Origin: Limonium bicolor
Taxonomy: Eukaryota > Streptophyta > Magnoliopsida > Caryophyllales > Plumbaginaceae
DNA length: 64,000 nucleotides
Assembly: GCA_023374045.1 (NCBI GenBank)
Contig: JAIOTZ010000240.1
Location: 1 to 64,000 of the forward strand
Direction of reading: 5' to 3'
Under the pieces are notes generated by a model. The model did not search any database, was not told the DNA's origin, and worked only from the letters and a program-made list of their open reading frames with translations. Made by a program: the position numbers and the translations under genes. Below are positions 46,938 through 58,900 of the stretch, in pieces. The number at the start of each line of letters is the position of its first letter. Position 1 is the stretch's first letter.

Positions 46938-47929
46938 GTATTTCTAAACCATGTGAACCTGTTATTGAGCAATGAATGATGTGAATGAGTGCTTGCATGC
47001 CTTGATTGCCTAGTTGCATAGGAAAGAATTAGTAAGACTCACTAGTAAAAATTTAAACCACGTAGGAAGCTATAAGATATGCTTTCCTATCCCCTCACCG
47101 CCCTCCCTGGAGGAAAACATTATCAAAGTACAAGAACCAGGGAACGAACAATGTAAGGTTATCCAGCCAGGTTTGATATTACTCAAAGGATACCTAACAC
47201 CGGAGACACAAATAGCAATCATCAGGAAATGTCAAGAATTGGGAGCAGGACCAGGAGGGTTCTACACTCCGGAATTTCCAGGAGGATCAAAAATGAAGCT
47301 GAAAATGATGTGCTTAGGAAAAGATTGGAATCCTTACACAAAAACCTACCAAGATACAAGAAATGGAGATGGAGCACAAGTACCAAAAATCCCAGAAGAA
47401 TTTTTACCAATTGTGGAACAAGCAGTTAATACAGCTCAACAGCTAGAAGAAGATCCAGTTCCCAATCTAAGGGCTGATCTATGTATCATCAACTTCTATG
47501 AAGAAGGAGGCCGTTTAGGACTACACCAGGACAATGATGAAACAAAAGGGTCCCTTGAACAGGGAATACCAGTATTATCTTTGTCAATTGGAGATGACGC
47601 AGAGTTCCTTTATGGCGAGCAGAAGCGTGTGGACCTTGCAAAGAAAATAATATTGAGTTCAGGAGATGTTTTGATAATGGGTGGAAAGTCAAGGTTGCTA
47701 TACCATGGAATTAAAAGGATTAAGCTAAACACAGCACCTTCGACAGTGATAAACACCACTCACAGGAGACCAGGAAGATTAAGTTTAACCTTTAGAAAGT
47801 ACTAGTGTTGTAATTGATTTTGGACTTCAGAAAGGAGATCATCTCATCAATGAAGCATTATTGTTTGTGAAAGTGAATGTCTTTAGACCCCATCATGTAT
47901 CAAAGTACTTACTCAGATTCTGTTATTAG
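46938..47929 (+). other. Alternative splicing unit: gag donor with AlkB and pol acceptors, Element E
   Basis: Donor cca g|GTATTT at 46938. Acceptor 1, CACGTAG ending 47065, makes a 128-base intron and joins Gag to AlkB (codon GGA). Acceptor 2, TTGTTATTAG ending 47929, makes a 992-base intron that removes AlkB and joins Gag to protease (codon GGT). Both joins are phase 1 and in frame. Element A has the same arrangement. Splice sites are inferred from GT-AG, frame and comparison, not from RNA. Confidence 0.75.
47066..47805 (+). CDS. AlkB-like 2-oxoglutarate/Fe(II) dioxygenase exon of Element E
   Basis: About 246 codons, in frame with gag when spliced at 47065, with its own TAG stop at 47803-47805. 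Family hallmarks in order: GAGPGGFYTPEFPGG and MMCLGKDWNPY (substrate lid of the plant ALKBH1-like type), NxY (NFY) for 2-oxoglutarate, HxD iron ligands HQD (47524-47532), SIGDDAEFLYGEQ, SGDVLIMGGKSR, second iron His in YHGIKRI (47704-47706), and RPGRLSLTFR with the two arginines at 47776 and 47794 that bind 2-oxoglutarate. All catalytic residues are present and the frame is clean, so it looks functional. AlkB enzymes oxidatively demethylate bases in RNA or DNA. The motifs look more like plant ALKBH1-type proteins than the shorter AlkB domains of plant RNA viruses, from memory and not by search. As a Gag fusion it would be carried into particles. The codons look more AT-rich than gag, a possible sign of later capture. 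Confidence 0.92.
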
Positions 47930-50900
47930 GTTGTGCTAAGGAGACGGAAGGTGCCTTAAGTATACTTACTGAGGAGGAGGCCCGCAAGGGCGGCTCGATT
48001 CTCACTGGTACCTTTCCGGTTAATGGAGTGGATGCATTAGTACTGTTCGACTCCGGAGCCTCACATACTTTCGTTTCGCCTACGCTTGCGGGGAAGTTGG
48101 GGCTAGACGCTGTAGAGTTACCTGATTTTAAGGTGGCACTCCCGTCTAAGGAGAAGATCAGTTGCACTCGTCTTTATAGAGGAGCCACTATCAGTATTAA
48201 GGAGGAGGATTTCTTATTGACCTTATTGAGTTCAAAGGTCTAGGATTCGACGTTATAGTCGGGATGGACTGGTTAGGGCGGCACAGAGGCCGCATTCTTT
48301 GTGCAGAGCGCAGACTGTTGCTTAAGAGCCCATCAGGAGTGACAGTATCTTACCGTCAGAGCCCTAGGGCACCATCGATAAAAGTTATATCTGCTATGTC
48401 CATGTACAAGCACGTCAGGAAGCAGAAGGAGGTATATCTATGTTATGTTCAGGATGTAGAGCATGACCCTGATTTTGATCCAGCTATGCCAGTGGTGTCG
48501 GAATTTCCAGATATTTTTCCAAAGGAACTTCCAGGCTTACCGCCATCCAGAGAGGTAGAGTTCTCCATCGAATTATTACCAGGTACCGGTCCTATAGCTA
48601 AGGCACCGTACCGTATGGCACCAGCAGAGATGGCTGAGCTGAAGGAGCAGCTGAAAGATTTATTGGACAAGGGATACATACGACCTAGCGTATCTCCTTG
48701 GGGAGCACCAGTGCTTTTTGTGAAAAAGAAGGATGGAAGCCTTCGTTTATGTATTGATTACAGAGAGCTTAATGCAGTATCGGTGAAGAACAAATATCCA
48801 CTACCACGGATTGATGATTTGTTTGATCAGCTGAGAGGAGCAAAAGTGTTTTCGAAGATCGATTTGAGATCAGGCTACCATCAGATACCCATCAGGGAGC
48901 AAGACATAGAAAAGACAGCATTCAGAACACGGTATGGCCACTATGAGTTTACGGTTATGCCTTTTGGTTTGTCAAATGCACCTGCAGTCTTCATGGATTT
49001 GATGAACAGATTATTCAGAGAGCAGTTGGATAAGACCGTGGTTGTATTCATCGATGACATCCTCATCTATTCAAAGTCTAAAGAAGAGCATGAGAGTCAT
49101 CTCCGACATGTACTTGAGATCCTAAGGGAGAACCAGCTTTATGCTAAGTTCTCCAAATGTGAGTTTTGGTTAGACAGAGTTTCCTTTTTAGGACATGTTA
49201 TCTCTGATGCTGGGATCGCAGTGGATCCAGCAAAGATAGAAGCAGTTCGCACTTGGCCTAGGCCAAAGACAGTTACGGACATCAGAAGTTTCCTTGGTTT
49301 AGCAGGATACTACAGAAGGTTTGTCAGAGACTTCTCCAAAATAGCCAAACTATGACCAGCTTAATGAAGAAGGACGCACCTTTCACATGGACTACTGAAT
49401 GTGAGACCTCATTCGAGCTTTTGAAGAATGCTTTGACATCAGCACCAGTTTTGACTATACCTGAAGGCACAGAGGGTTATGAAGTTTACTGTGATGCATC
49501 AGGCAGAGGATTAGGGTGTGTACTCATGCAGAATGGGAAGGTAGTCGCCTACGCTTCCCGACAGTTGAAGAAACATGAGGAAATTATCCCACACATGACT
49601 TGGAGCTTGGAGCTATTGTTTTTGCATTGAAGATCTGGCGCCACTACCTGTATGGTGTCCAGATGACCGTATATTCGGATCACAAGAGTTTGAAGTATGT
49701 ATTCACCCAGAAGGAGTTAAACATGAGACAAAGAAGATGGGTTGAATTTCTTAAGGACTATGACATTGATTTGCAGTACAAGGAAGGAAAAGCTAATGTT
49801 GTAGCAGACGCATTGAGTCGACGAGCACATTCTTAAATGCCATTGTGGCTAGCTCGAGTCTTATAGACGACATACGTAGCACAGCAGAGGATCAGCGAAT
49901 GATGGAGATCAGTCAGAAGTTGACTGACGGTACATTTGAGGGTGGTAAGTATGAGTTTCAGCTACATGATGATGGACTCATCAGATTGAAGGGCAGATTG
50001 TGTATTCCCAGAGACAGCACAGATATAAAGGAGCATATTCTTCGAGAGTCCCACACTTCTACCACATCTGTCCATCCAGGAGCTTCTAAGATGTACAAGA
50101 TCTAAAGAGGTATTTCTGGTGGAGTGGTATGAAGGGCGACGTGACAGAGTATGTGATTCGATGTCTCACTTGTCAGAAAGTGAAATTCGAACATAGACGA
50201 CCAGGAGGTATGGTACAGTCTATGCCAGTTCCAGATGGAAGTTTTATGATTCTATGGACTTCGTGGTGGGACTACCACCTACGAGAGGAGGCCTTAATAT
50301 GATTTGGGTTGTTGTTGATCGACTGACTAAGGTTGCTAGGTTTATTCCGATGAAAGACACTTGGAAAGTGCCAAAGTTGGCAGACTATTTGAGCAGAGAT
50401 TATCAGACATCATGGAGTACCTAAGACTATTGTTTCAGATCGAGATACTAGATTTCTCTCACGATACTGGCGAGCTACTCGCGAGCACTTGGCACTGATT
50501 GAAGCTTAGCACAGCATTTCATCCTCAGACAGATGGTCAGTCAGAGAGGACTATTCAGACCTTAGAGGACATGCTACGAGCATGTGCCTTGGATTTCCAG
50601 GGCAGCTGGATAGATAGATTACATCTCATCGAGTTTGCTTACAATAACAGCTATCACGCCTCTATACAGATGTCACCTTTCAGCTTATATGGCAGACCAT
50701 GTCGCACACCATTGTGCTGGGACGAGTCTAGTGAGACCGTCATCATTGGGCCTGAGTACTTAGAGCAAGTCCAGGCAGGTACACAATCAGAAAACATGAA
50801 AGCAGCACAAGACAGACAGAAATCATATGCTGATGAGAGGCGACGAGACCTTGAGTTCGCGGTTGGCGACCAGGTATTTCTACGAGTATCACCCATGAAG

Positions 50901-51282
50901 GGTGTATTCAGATTTGGACAGAAGGGCAAGCTAAGCCCGAAATTTGTAGGACCCTACGCTATCATAGAGCGGGTTGGTCTTGTGGCATATCGACTTGATT
51001 TGCCAGCCGAATTAGGCAAAGTACACAATGTTTTTCGTGTCTCAGCTTAAGAAATACATGCCTCATCCTTCTCATGTTCTACAACCTGAGACACTCTCTT
51101 TAGAACCAACAATGCGGTATGTGGAAACACCGCAACGAATCTTAGACAGAAAGACACGAGATACTCGAAACAAATCTGTAAGCTTAGTAAAGGTTCTTTG
51201 GTCAAACCACGATGTGGAGGAGGCCACATGGGAATTAGAAGCAGATATGCGAGCGAAATTTCCCTCATTATTTACCGACTAG
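47930..51282 (+). pseudogene. pol: Element E pol: protease-RT-RNaseH-integrase-chromodomain, with small frame breaks
   Basis: Begins at acceptor 2, in frame with gag. Protease LFDSGASHTF near 48045-48075; reverse transcriptase [20 protein letters not shown] and [13 protein letters not shown] (about 49040-49080); RNase [12 protein letters not shown] and DHKSLKY, ending [10 protein letters not shown]; integrase zinc finger HPGASKMYK...CLTCQKV; core [16 protein letters not shown] and FHPQTDGQSERTIQ; GPY domain KFVGPYAI; chromodomain-like RILDRKTRD...VKVLWSNHDVEEATWELE; stop 51280-51282. Breaks near 48220, 49348, 49587, 49832, 50102, 50235, 50390, 50495 and 51040 are nearly all losses of one or two bases with no substitution stops. 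Their enrichment in the right half may reflect assembly error. Without them this would be a full polyprotein of about 1100 residues. Confidence 0.93.
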
Positions 51283-51789
51283 ACGCTTTAGTCTAGGGTA
51301 CGGGGGCGTACCCCTCTTTTTTTGGGGGGTAGAGCCTTTTTCATTTGTGAATTTAGTATGCATTTTGTTGCACTTTTGTGCATTTCAGTTGTTGCACTTT
51401 TGTGCATTTCAGTGCACTTGTCTTCAGTGTTCTTGTGTAACACTATTCAGTATATTCAGTGACACTTGTCTTGTATGTGTTCTTGTGTAACACTGTTTGA
51501 ATGTACTTGTACTTCTACTTGTTGTGTGTACTTTGTTACACTACAATGAAAAGTTTATGTGCACTACTCTGCACTATTAAATATGAAAGTGACTGTGTTA
51601 TTACATTACACTATATTGTTCCAAAGTGTTCCTGTGTGTTTGATGTACACTGTGAACTTAGGAATATAGAGACTAGGGACTTGATCCCTACTAGATTGAG
51701 TTGTGGATACTTAGTGGAACTTGATTCCCCACAACCTTATAATTTAGATATGAGACTTCGGGGCGAAGTCCTTTTTAAGGGGGGTAGAT
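51283..51789 (+). other. Element E 3' spacer with duplicated polypurine tract
   Basis: First tract TTTTTTTGGGGGGTAGAG at 51317-51334; final PPT AAGGGGGGTAGAT at 51777-51789 before the LTR. Between them are repeats of 'gttgcacttttgtgcatttcagt' (about 51368-51415) and 'ttcttgtgtaacact' (about 51430-51445 and 51480-51495). No gene. Confidence 0.8.
51754..51770 (+). promoter_or_regulatory. Stem-loop upstream of the polypurine tract, Element E
   Basis: GACTTCG-GGG-CGAAGTC, seven perfect pairs. Stem bases differ from Elements A and B (GAACTTTG) on both sides, so pairing is kept while sequence changed. Confidence 0.75.
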
Positions 51790-54700
51790 TGAAATACCCC
51801 AAATCTAAATAATATTATTAGATCATTATTTATGGAATATAATCCAAATATGAATCATTTCACGTACGCATGCAAACCCATGCATGAAAACGTTACGTAA
51901 AAACAGTCGTTTCTCCATAAACGCTAAAACGCCTTAGAAGCATATGGTCAAACATGACCTTGTATGACCCTCTAATATTCAAACCAAATGGTCATACAAT
52001 TATATGAATATATAAATATATTCCCTAAGCTAAATTCAGTCAAAAACGCAAAACGCTCGGGAGTGCTCACGCCGCTCCTTAAAGCACGAAAAGTCCGGAG
52101 GAGTGCCGAGGTGGCACGAACTCCTATAAAATTAATTCCTGAGTTCCTAACATCATTATTACCATTATAAAGAGAACCCACGAAGTGGTTTCTCAAAATT
52201 CACAAAAACCCAGGAGGATTTCTTAGCGCTTTTTTGGCCCGGGAGTGTCCCGATGGCCCGTAAATTATGTCACGGGTTGATATAACCCCATATAACTCAA
52301 TGTAACATCTTAGTATATGTTTATTTACATAATAAGTGTTTACAAACACTTGGAACTCATAAAACAATTGGTTTCCCAAAATTTCCTTAGAGCACAAAAA
52401 CACACCTTCGGGTGTCACGAAAATGCGTTTTACGCAATTGCCTTGTAGTTTTTGACACCACGAATTGGTAATCTTAAAAAGGGTTAAAATGACCTTCTAA
52501 ATCAGTTGGTGTGACTAGTCAACAAGGCTCTCTATAGGGGCCGATTTTAGAGCAAAAACTAGTATAAAATTTGCTTTAAAAAGTTTATAAAAGGCTTAAA
52601 ACATGATGACTCATCATCCCATGTGTTATTACTTAATGCCAAAGTATGTAGGTCTCATATGACCAGCAAGCTGTCGAAATTATGCAGAATAATAAGGCCA
52701 TGTGAGCTAGGAAGAAAACAAAATGCAAAAAGGTAAAAAGTAGATCTAAGATTCCTTTCTTTTGCTTTCTTACAAACTAAGTAATCTTCCATGTCTTCCT
52801 TGGCTATTCATGGCCGGTTTTTGAGCTCCATTCAGGCCTCCAATTCGTGACTCTACATGAAGAAGAAGACAAGCCAATTAGCATTGAAAAATCAAAGGAA
52901 TATCCTTACCTTTTCTTACCTTGTCATCTAGCCAACATTATTTGCTTTCCAACTCTTGCTTAGTCACACCACATGGCCGGTTTTCATGCTGGAAAGGAGG
53001 ACATTTATTGAGCCAATCAACCAAGAAATAAACTAAGAAAAAGCATAGTTTTGACATTAAAAATTGACAAACAAAAATCAATTCTAGAATTGCATTCTAC
53101 CTTATACGTGAGTGAGCCTCATTTCCCTCCTTGCAATTTTGCACGGTTTGGTAAGCTCCCTCCTCTCTCTTCTAGCTTCATCTTCTTCCTTTGAAGCTCT
53201 TAAGTCCATTAATGGAGTTTTAACTTCTATCTTCATCTTTAAGGTAATTTCCTAGCATTTCTTGGCAAGTCTTGAAGCAAAACTCTTCCTAGCATAACAA
53301 GGTGTGTTCGGCTTCATTTAGTTCTCCAAGGAGATTGTCCAAACCAACATTAAACCAAGGAGCATCTCAAGGTTATCTTAAGGTAGGTTTTAAAGCTTGA
53401 AAATCCTTAAAGCACATTTTTATGTGTAACCAAGTTCTACTTCTTCTAAGTCTCTTTTCTTCTTCATTTTGATGAAGGAAAACTTGCTCTTCATCTACCT
53501 TGGTGAGCCGAAATTATAAGAGAAAAAGTCTAAGGTAAAGTCTTGTAAAACTACTTACAAATCCACTTAAGATCTTTGTTGAAGATCTAACTCCTAAACA
53601 CCTTCACCTCTTGCATAAAACCAAAGAGGAGCATCAAGTTTACCTAGGAGAAAGCTTGGAGATTCAAGAAGAAGTCCAAGCACTTAACCACCTTTGTTAA
53701 GAAGTAAGTTCACTAAGTAAATCTTATGTTATAAGCTTTGTTAAGCTTCTAAAAATTATACAAAAATTATGTACACCTCCTAGGTTGTATGAAACCGAAA
53801 CTATATGGTATTATATGCCAAAAATATAATCTATAACTTATAAGGAAAATATTTACCTTAAGACACATTTTTGTGTCACAAAATTTATTTATGTTACATA
53901 CAATTCAAGCCGAATCATCTAGGACAAAAGTACTTCATTTTGAGCTAAGAATTTATATAAGACATTACAATAATTTATACATGAGTTATATGACTCCTAT
54001 GAATTTATTTATAATTATTTAGACATATAAATCCACTTTTATATAACATATGGTCTCATTTAAAATATGGCCGAATGCTCTAGGTGTTAAATGGAATTCA
54101 ATGAGCTACTTATGTATATAAACTTACTATAAAGTTTGGTGAGTTAAAAAATATTTAGTGCTTAAATGGCTAATTAATTAAGTTATGTGGCTTAAATGTA
54201 ATTTTTACAAAGTTTAGTGCAAATATTGTGAAAGCCGAGAGCTAAAGGGGTATTTAGTGTAATTATGATATAATATAAGGTTAGGAAAGTTTATGAATTT
54301 TAGATAATTTAAACAAGCCTTAAAATAACTTTTATAAAGTTTTGGGCTATTATGTAATTTATAAAAGTTGATATGAAAGTTTGTAAATTATTAGTGGGCG
54401 AATTGATAATTAAGAGAATCATTGAGTTCACTTTCGAAATTTTGAAGGATTAAATATTTAGGCTTTAGATTATAAGTTATTAAGATACTAATATAAAGTT
54501 TTGGGATGAAAATGTAATTAAGGAAAAAATTAAATGAAATAGCCGAATTACTTTGGGGTTAGTTTGGTAATTTAAGATTATATATATATTCGGCATTTAT
54601 GGAGAATTAAAATTAAAACTATAGTTTATAAGACATTATGTAAAGATTATAAGATTTTGTGGCTAAATTGCAATTATAGAAAGTATATAATATATGCCGA

Positions 54701-56600
54701 GATTTTGAGGGGCTAAGATGTAATTCTTGAAAGTTATAATATTTATAAGTTATGTCCAAAAGATTAGTGGTAGTTTTGTAATTTAATTAGATGAGGAATT
54801 AAAACTATGTTATATAAAGAGATTAGAATTTAAGTGTAAAGTTTATGAATTAATGTGGTTGTTTTGTAAATAACCGAAATACAAGTTTAAGAATTTAGAT
54901 TTAAATAAATATAGGTCTTATATGGATATTTGGAGGATTTAGAAGAAAGAATTTTGATTAAAGGAATTATGGAATTAAAACTATGGCTTACATGGTTATA
55001 AGGAATTAAAAGATAAACAATAAATATTACTTATGGTTAAAAGGAGAATAATAAAACTATAAGAATTTTATGTCTATGTATGACATATAAATATAGTTAA
55101 GAAATTATAAGTTGTTATGTCACCTAGACAAATAAAATAAACAACAAATGCAATAAACACATATGTGTGCATTAAAGGATTTATAAATAAATCAAAAGGA
55201 ATAACAAATAAGTTATACGCTAAATCATGAGGTAATTAAAAGAAATAAACCTCACATGAAATAACAAATACGAGATTTGTTAAATGATCCAATAGAATTA
55301 TATAAGGGTAACATAAATTAACCCTCTCAGTCAATCCTATTCTAGGACTTTGTTTGACCAGACGTTGACCAGGAATTAAACGAGTACAGTCTACGGTGAA
55401 CGGTATGGGATTCTTGCAACCTGTTTTCTATCGGATTACACCGGCTTGTGTGCTATCTGTTGTTTGAAATAACGACCAAGATAATTAATGTAAAATGTTG
55501 TTTACTTGTGCGCTGTTGTATTATTTTATGTGCGTGAATGTTGCTGACTACAACGTGTATGTCCCACGCATACAAACACTACTATACCAGTGGATTAAAT
55601 ACCTGCGCTTCAGTATACCGAGGACTTGTAAGTCTCTCACTAACTTCACTTTATAACAAACGTCATTATCCTAAACGTGATAATTGACAATACACATTGT
55701 GTTCTTGTTTAACGTCTTTATATGACACTTAACAATTCTATACTTCGAGAACGAGGAGCCCAGTTGGATCTGGCCATGCATGCTACAGGAGTTGTACCTG
55801 TCTCAGGTCGTCTCCTACTACGTCGCGACGGAACATTCAGTTGGGAGGAAGACTCTATTCCTCCCGGGATTCAAATGCCCATCAGTTCAGTTTGAGGAAG
55901 ATTTCATTCCTCTAGTGGGATTCATTTTCCCACGCCTCTCAGTTCAGGGTTTAACTACGTTATCTCCTGGGGTTTTTATACCCAACCTTTCTCTATAACG
56001 AGGTCACTATACCTCCACTATATTGATATACTTTATACATCTGTCAGTCCCACTGTGTGGACCCGACAGCTATCAGACATTTCAGTTCAGCTAACTTGAC
56101 CTTCTGTGTCTTGTTCTATGTGACATTATGTCCTTGTTGGATACTTGTTATCATCAGATTATGCTTGTTTACAGCTTTATAAAAATGAACTGCATGTGTT
56201 CGACAAAGTAGTTGGTGTGGCCCGGTAGACGATGGGCTGCACGTTTTCCATACCAGCATTGTTTGCTGAGCCCCTTTGGGGGCACCCCCATTTTTCAGGT
56301 ACCTGAAGTTTAAGAAGATCACCACACTGAGTGTAGGTGGGGTAGACCAAGCTTTGGGAGTCTATTAGTTAATTATTTTATTTCAGTATTTTACTTGAGT
56401 TTGATTCCTAGTATCTCGGGTTGTATCTGTATTCCAGACCGTGACATTTGAGGATTGTATTTGGACTTAGCCTTGTTGGTCACAAGGGTGGCCAACGGCA
56501 TTGTAATACCGCCCGGTTGTTGTATTTATTCCGCTGCAGTTGTATTTTATTTGGGAGTGATCGTCGTTCAGTTTATTGGATTTCGGGTTGGGGTATTACA
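51790..56600 (+). repeat. Element E 3' LTR, also the 5' LTR of a second tandem copy
   Basis: 4811 bases, same ends as 40617-45468 and very similar throughout, but shorter by many one- to six-base deletions spread along it. Few substitutions are visible. Confidence 0.93.
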
Positions 56601-56838
56601 AAAATGGTATCAGAGCGTAGTTACGGTCTGGATACAAGGATACACCGAGATTAGGATTTCTAAGATTTTAGATTAAGGGTTGAGAGATAGTATTGAAAAG
56701 AGTTTAAGTTAGTTTTACTTAGACTACTATCCAAGACCAAGATTTTGACCACAGTGCCTAATATACCTCAACATCCTGCAGATGTCAGGAAGAGGAGGAC
56801 GACGTGGACAGGCTGATGAGGAGCCAAACATCAGGCTG
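56601..56838 (+). mobile_element. Second internal region of the tandem array: PBS, leader and gag start
   Basis: Matches 45469-45705 almost base for base: PBS at 56605-56616, leader, and a gag ATG at 56781 (MSGRGGRRGQADEEP). Only about 19 codons remain before LTR G begins at 56839 directly after 'aggctg'. The PBS palindrome has one mismatch here (TACGGTCTG). Confidence 0.9.
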
Positions 56839-57220
56839 TGTTGGGATAAAACTACACTATAATAAATATAGATTTATAGCAAACTAATAGGCAAGTGTAC
56901 CTATACGGAGTAGTAAAACAAGTGTCGTATCCACAGGGAGATTGTTCAATTATCCTAGTTTAGGTAGTTAATAAAAAACTGTAAAAAGGGGGGGTTTAGC
57001 CGGAGGCAAGCTTGATTTGTTTTAGAGAAAATATTAAGCAGATTAGAAAACTGAGTGCAGATGAATTAAATGGAACTCCGGGTTCAGGTTTTATATAATC
57101 TGATTAATTATACTATCTCTACCGGTTTAATTTATTAGTTTGGCAAAATTCCTGTTATTATCCTAAGGACTAAGTCATAGACCCTTAAGAACTCGTTTAC
57201 CAGAAAATGCTCGGTCTAAT

Positions 57221-58860
57221 TGTTAGCAGAAATATGTTACTATCTCTACCTAGGCAGTGTACCTATCGTTTTGCGGAATAGTGAATTGAGTGGGGTAGTC
57301 GATCTCAGGGACCTCGTTCAATTAACTGACAATTTATTTACTAACCGAGAAAACTAAACTAAGAAAACAGGAAACGTCACTTTTTCAGGTTTTACTTAAT
57401 TTAATAAAAGAATAACTCAACGAACGAAGATAAAATAATAAGATAATAAAACAGTAAAAATAAACTAAAATAAAGAGATAAAGATTCAAACTCTAAAATC
57501 TAAAGAAGCACCCCGGATTGTTCTACAAACCTTCACTTTATTAATCTATTTATAAACTCTTCCCTAATTCTGCAGTAAACTCAGGAATCTTAATTAATTC
57601 ATTGACCGGTCCCTGTACAACGAATCCTAACTGGTAGAAATAACAAGCCGCAAACCATGCCCAAGTCAATTCTAACCAATCGCTTTATAATCAATTCCTA
57701 TTGGAGACAGATTAACCTATAGGCAAACCATGCTTCTAGTCGTTAATCCGGTTTAACTTCCTATGTCTTGTTAACTAATCTCGGCGCCACTTTTTGATTA
57801 GAAAACTACAAGGATTGCTTTAATAATTAGCTAGAGAATTAAAGCACATGAAGAACAGGAATTAAACTACTGCAATTATAATCAAAGAAAAAGATTACAA
57901 AATAACTATAAAGATTCGGTTTGCTACCCCAACCCGGGGAGCTAAACTAACTACTCAAACATAACTCTAAAAATAATAAAAACAACAAAGGAAGAACACT
58001 TTGACATATTAGACAAAAAGGAAAGAAGAAACCCTATTAAGAAGATTCTCTGCTCCGTCTTCTGTCTTCACGTGTTTTTGCATTAATCCTCTGTCAGAAG
58101 TGTGGTGTGGTAACAATGGTGGATTTGTATGGAGTGGTCTGGTGTTCGATGGACTGTGATGGTGAAGATGATGGACGATGGCAGTGGTGATGATGCGGTG
58201 AAGAGAATTGGAGAGAGGCATAAGCCTCTGCCCGCGTGGGCGTGGGAGGATGATTTCTCTCGTTCCTGACTTCCTGAATATATAGAGCAGAGAGGCGGTC
58301 CTTGATTTATCAATTTGTAAAATATTTATCTCCTGTTTTTGATAATGATGATGTTGGTCCATCATGTACATGCCGATGATGATGGTCAAAGACCAAAGTA
58401 ATTCGGTTGCATATCTATGTTGCAGCCCATGATTGAATAAATTATATGGGCTCTTCTTGTACGTGCATATGTTGAAAGTCAATGTTCCCGGTCATAGAAC
58501 AAATCAGCCCACTCCTGCATGTGTGGCCCTGTACGTTCACATGCATCTGGCCCATTGACATCGTGAAACAATATTTGAATACCAATTAATCAAAATGCCA
58601 CGTGAAGATGCATTTGATTAATTATAACCGTGAGTGAATTAATATGTCGCGAGTGAATATCGTGAGTCCCATGAGTGTGCAGCCGTATATATATATATAT
58701 AATCCATGAATTTTACCTGTATTTGACACATAAAATGTATCAGTTCACATATAAATATAAATCTTAGAAAAAACACATGATAAGTGTAAAATATGACATG
58801 AATTGTTATAAAAATAGGAAGAATTAAAGCCCTAAAAATATATGTATTTCGCACTTATCA
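57221..58860 (-). repeat. Element F left LTR (3' LTR of the element)
   Basis: 1640 bases. A minus-strand frame at 58009-58482 is not kept in the other LTR because of small indels, so it is not a gene. The (TA)n tract at about 58685-58700 is short. Confidence 0.92.
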
Positions 58861-58899
58861 AACTTCCTCACACTTAGCTTTTGCTTGTCCTCAAGCAAA
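58861..58899 (-). promoter_or_regulatory. Element F polypurine tract and adjoining stem-loop
   Basis: On the - strand: stem TTTGCTTG-AGGA-CAAGCAAA (58880-58899, eight perfect pairs) followed by AAGTGTGAGGAAGTT against the LTR. The hairpin-then-PPT order is the same as in Elements A, B and E. Confidence 0.75.
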
Positions 58900-58900
58900 T

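Larger units (their letters stand above)
40617..56600 (+). mobile_element. Element E: AlkB-carrying Ty3/gypsy chromovirus, best preserved
   Basis: 5' LTR 40617-45468, internal region 45469-51789, 3' LTR 51790-56600. LTR starts TGAAATACCCC and ends GGGGTATTACA. Gag, AlkB and the first part of pol are open without substitution stops; later pol is broken only by small deletions. Left flank TCTTC (40612-40616). After the right LTR a second PBS, leader and gag start follow, so the right LTR is shared by two tandem internal regions and no right-hand target duplication is visible. Confidence 0.93.

Noticed and set aside
58009..58482. 157-codon minus-strand frame in Element F's left LTR
   Set aside because: The right LTR copy is broken by small indels, so the frame is not maintained.
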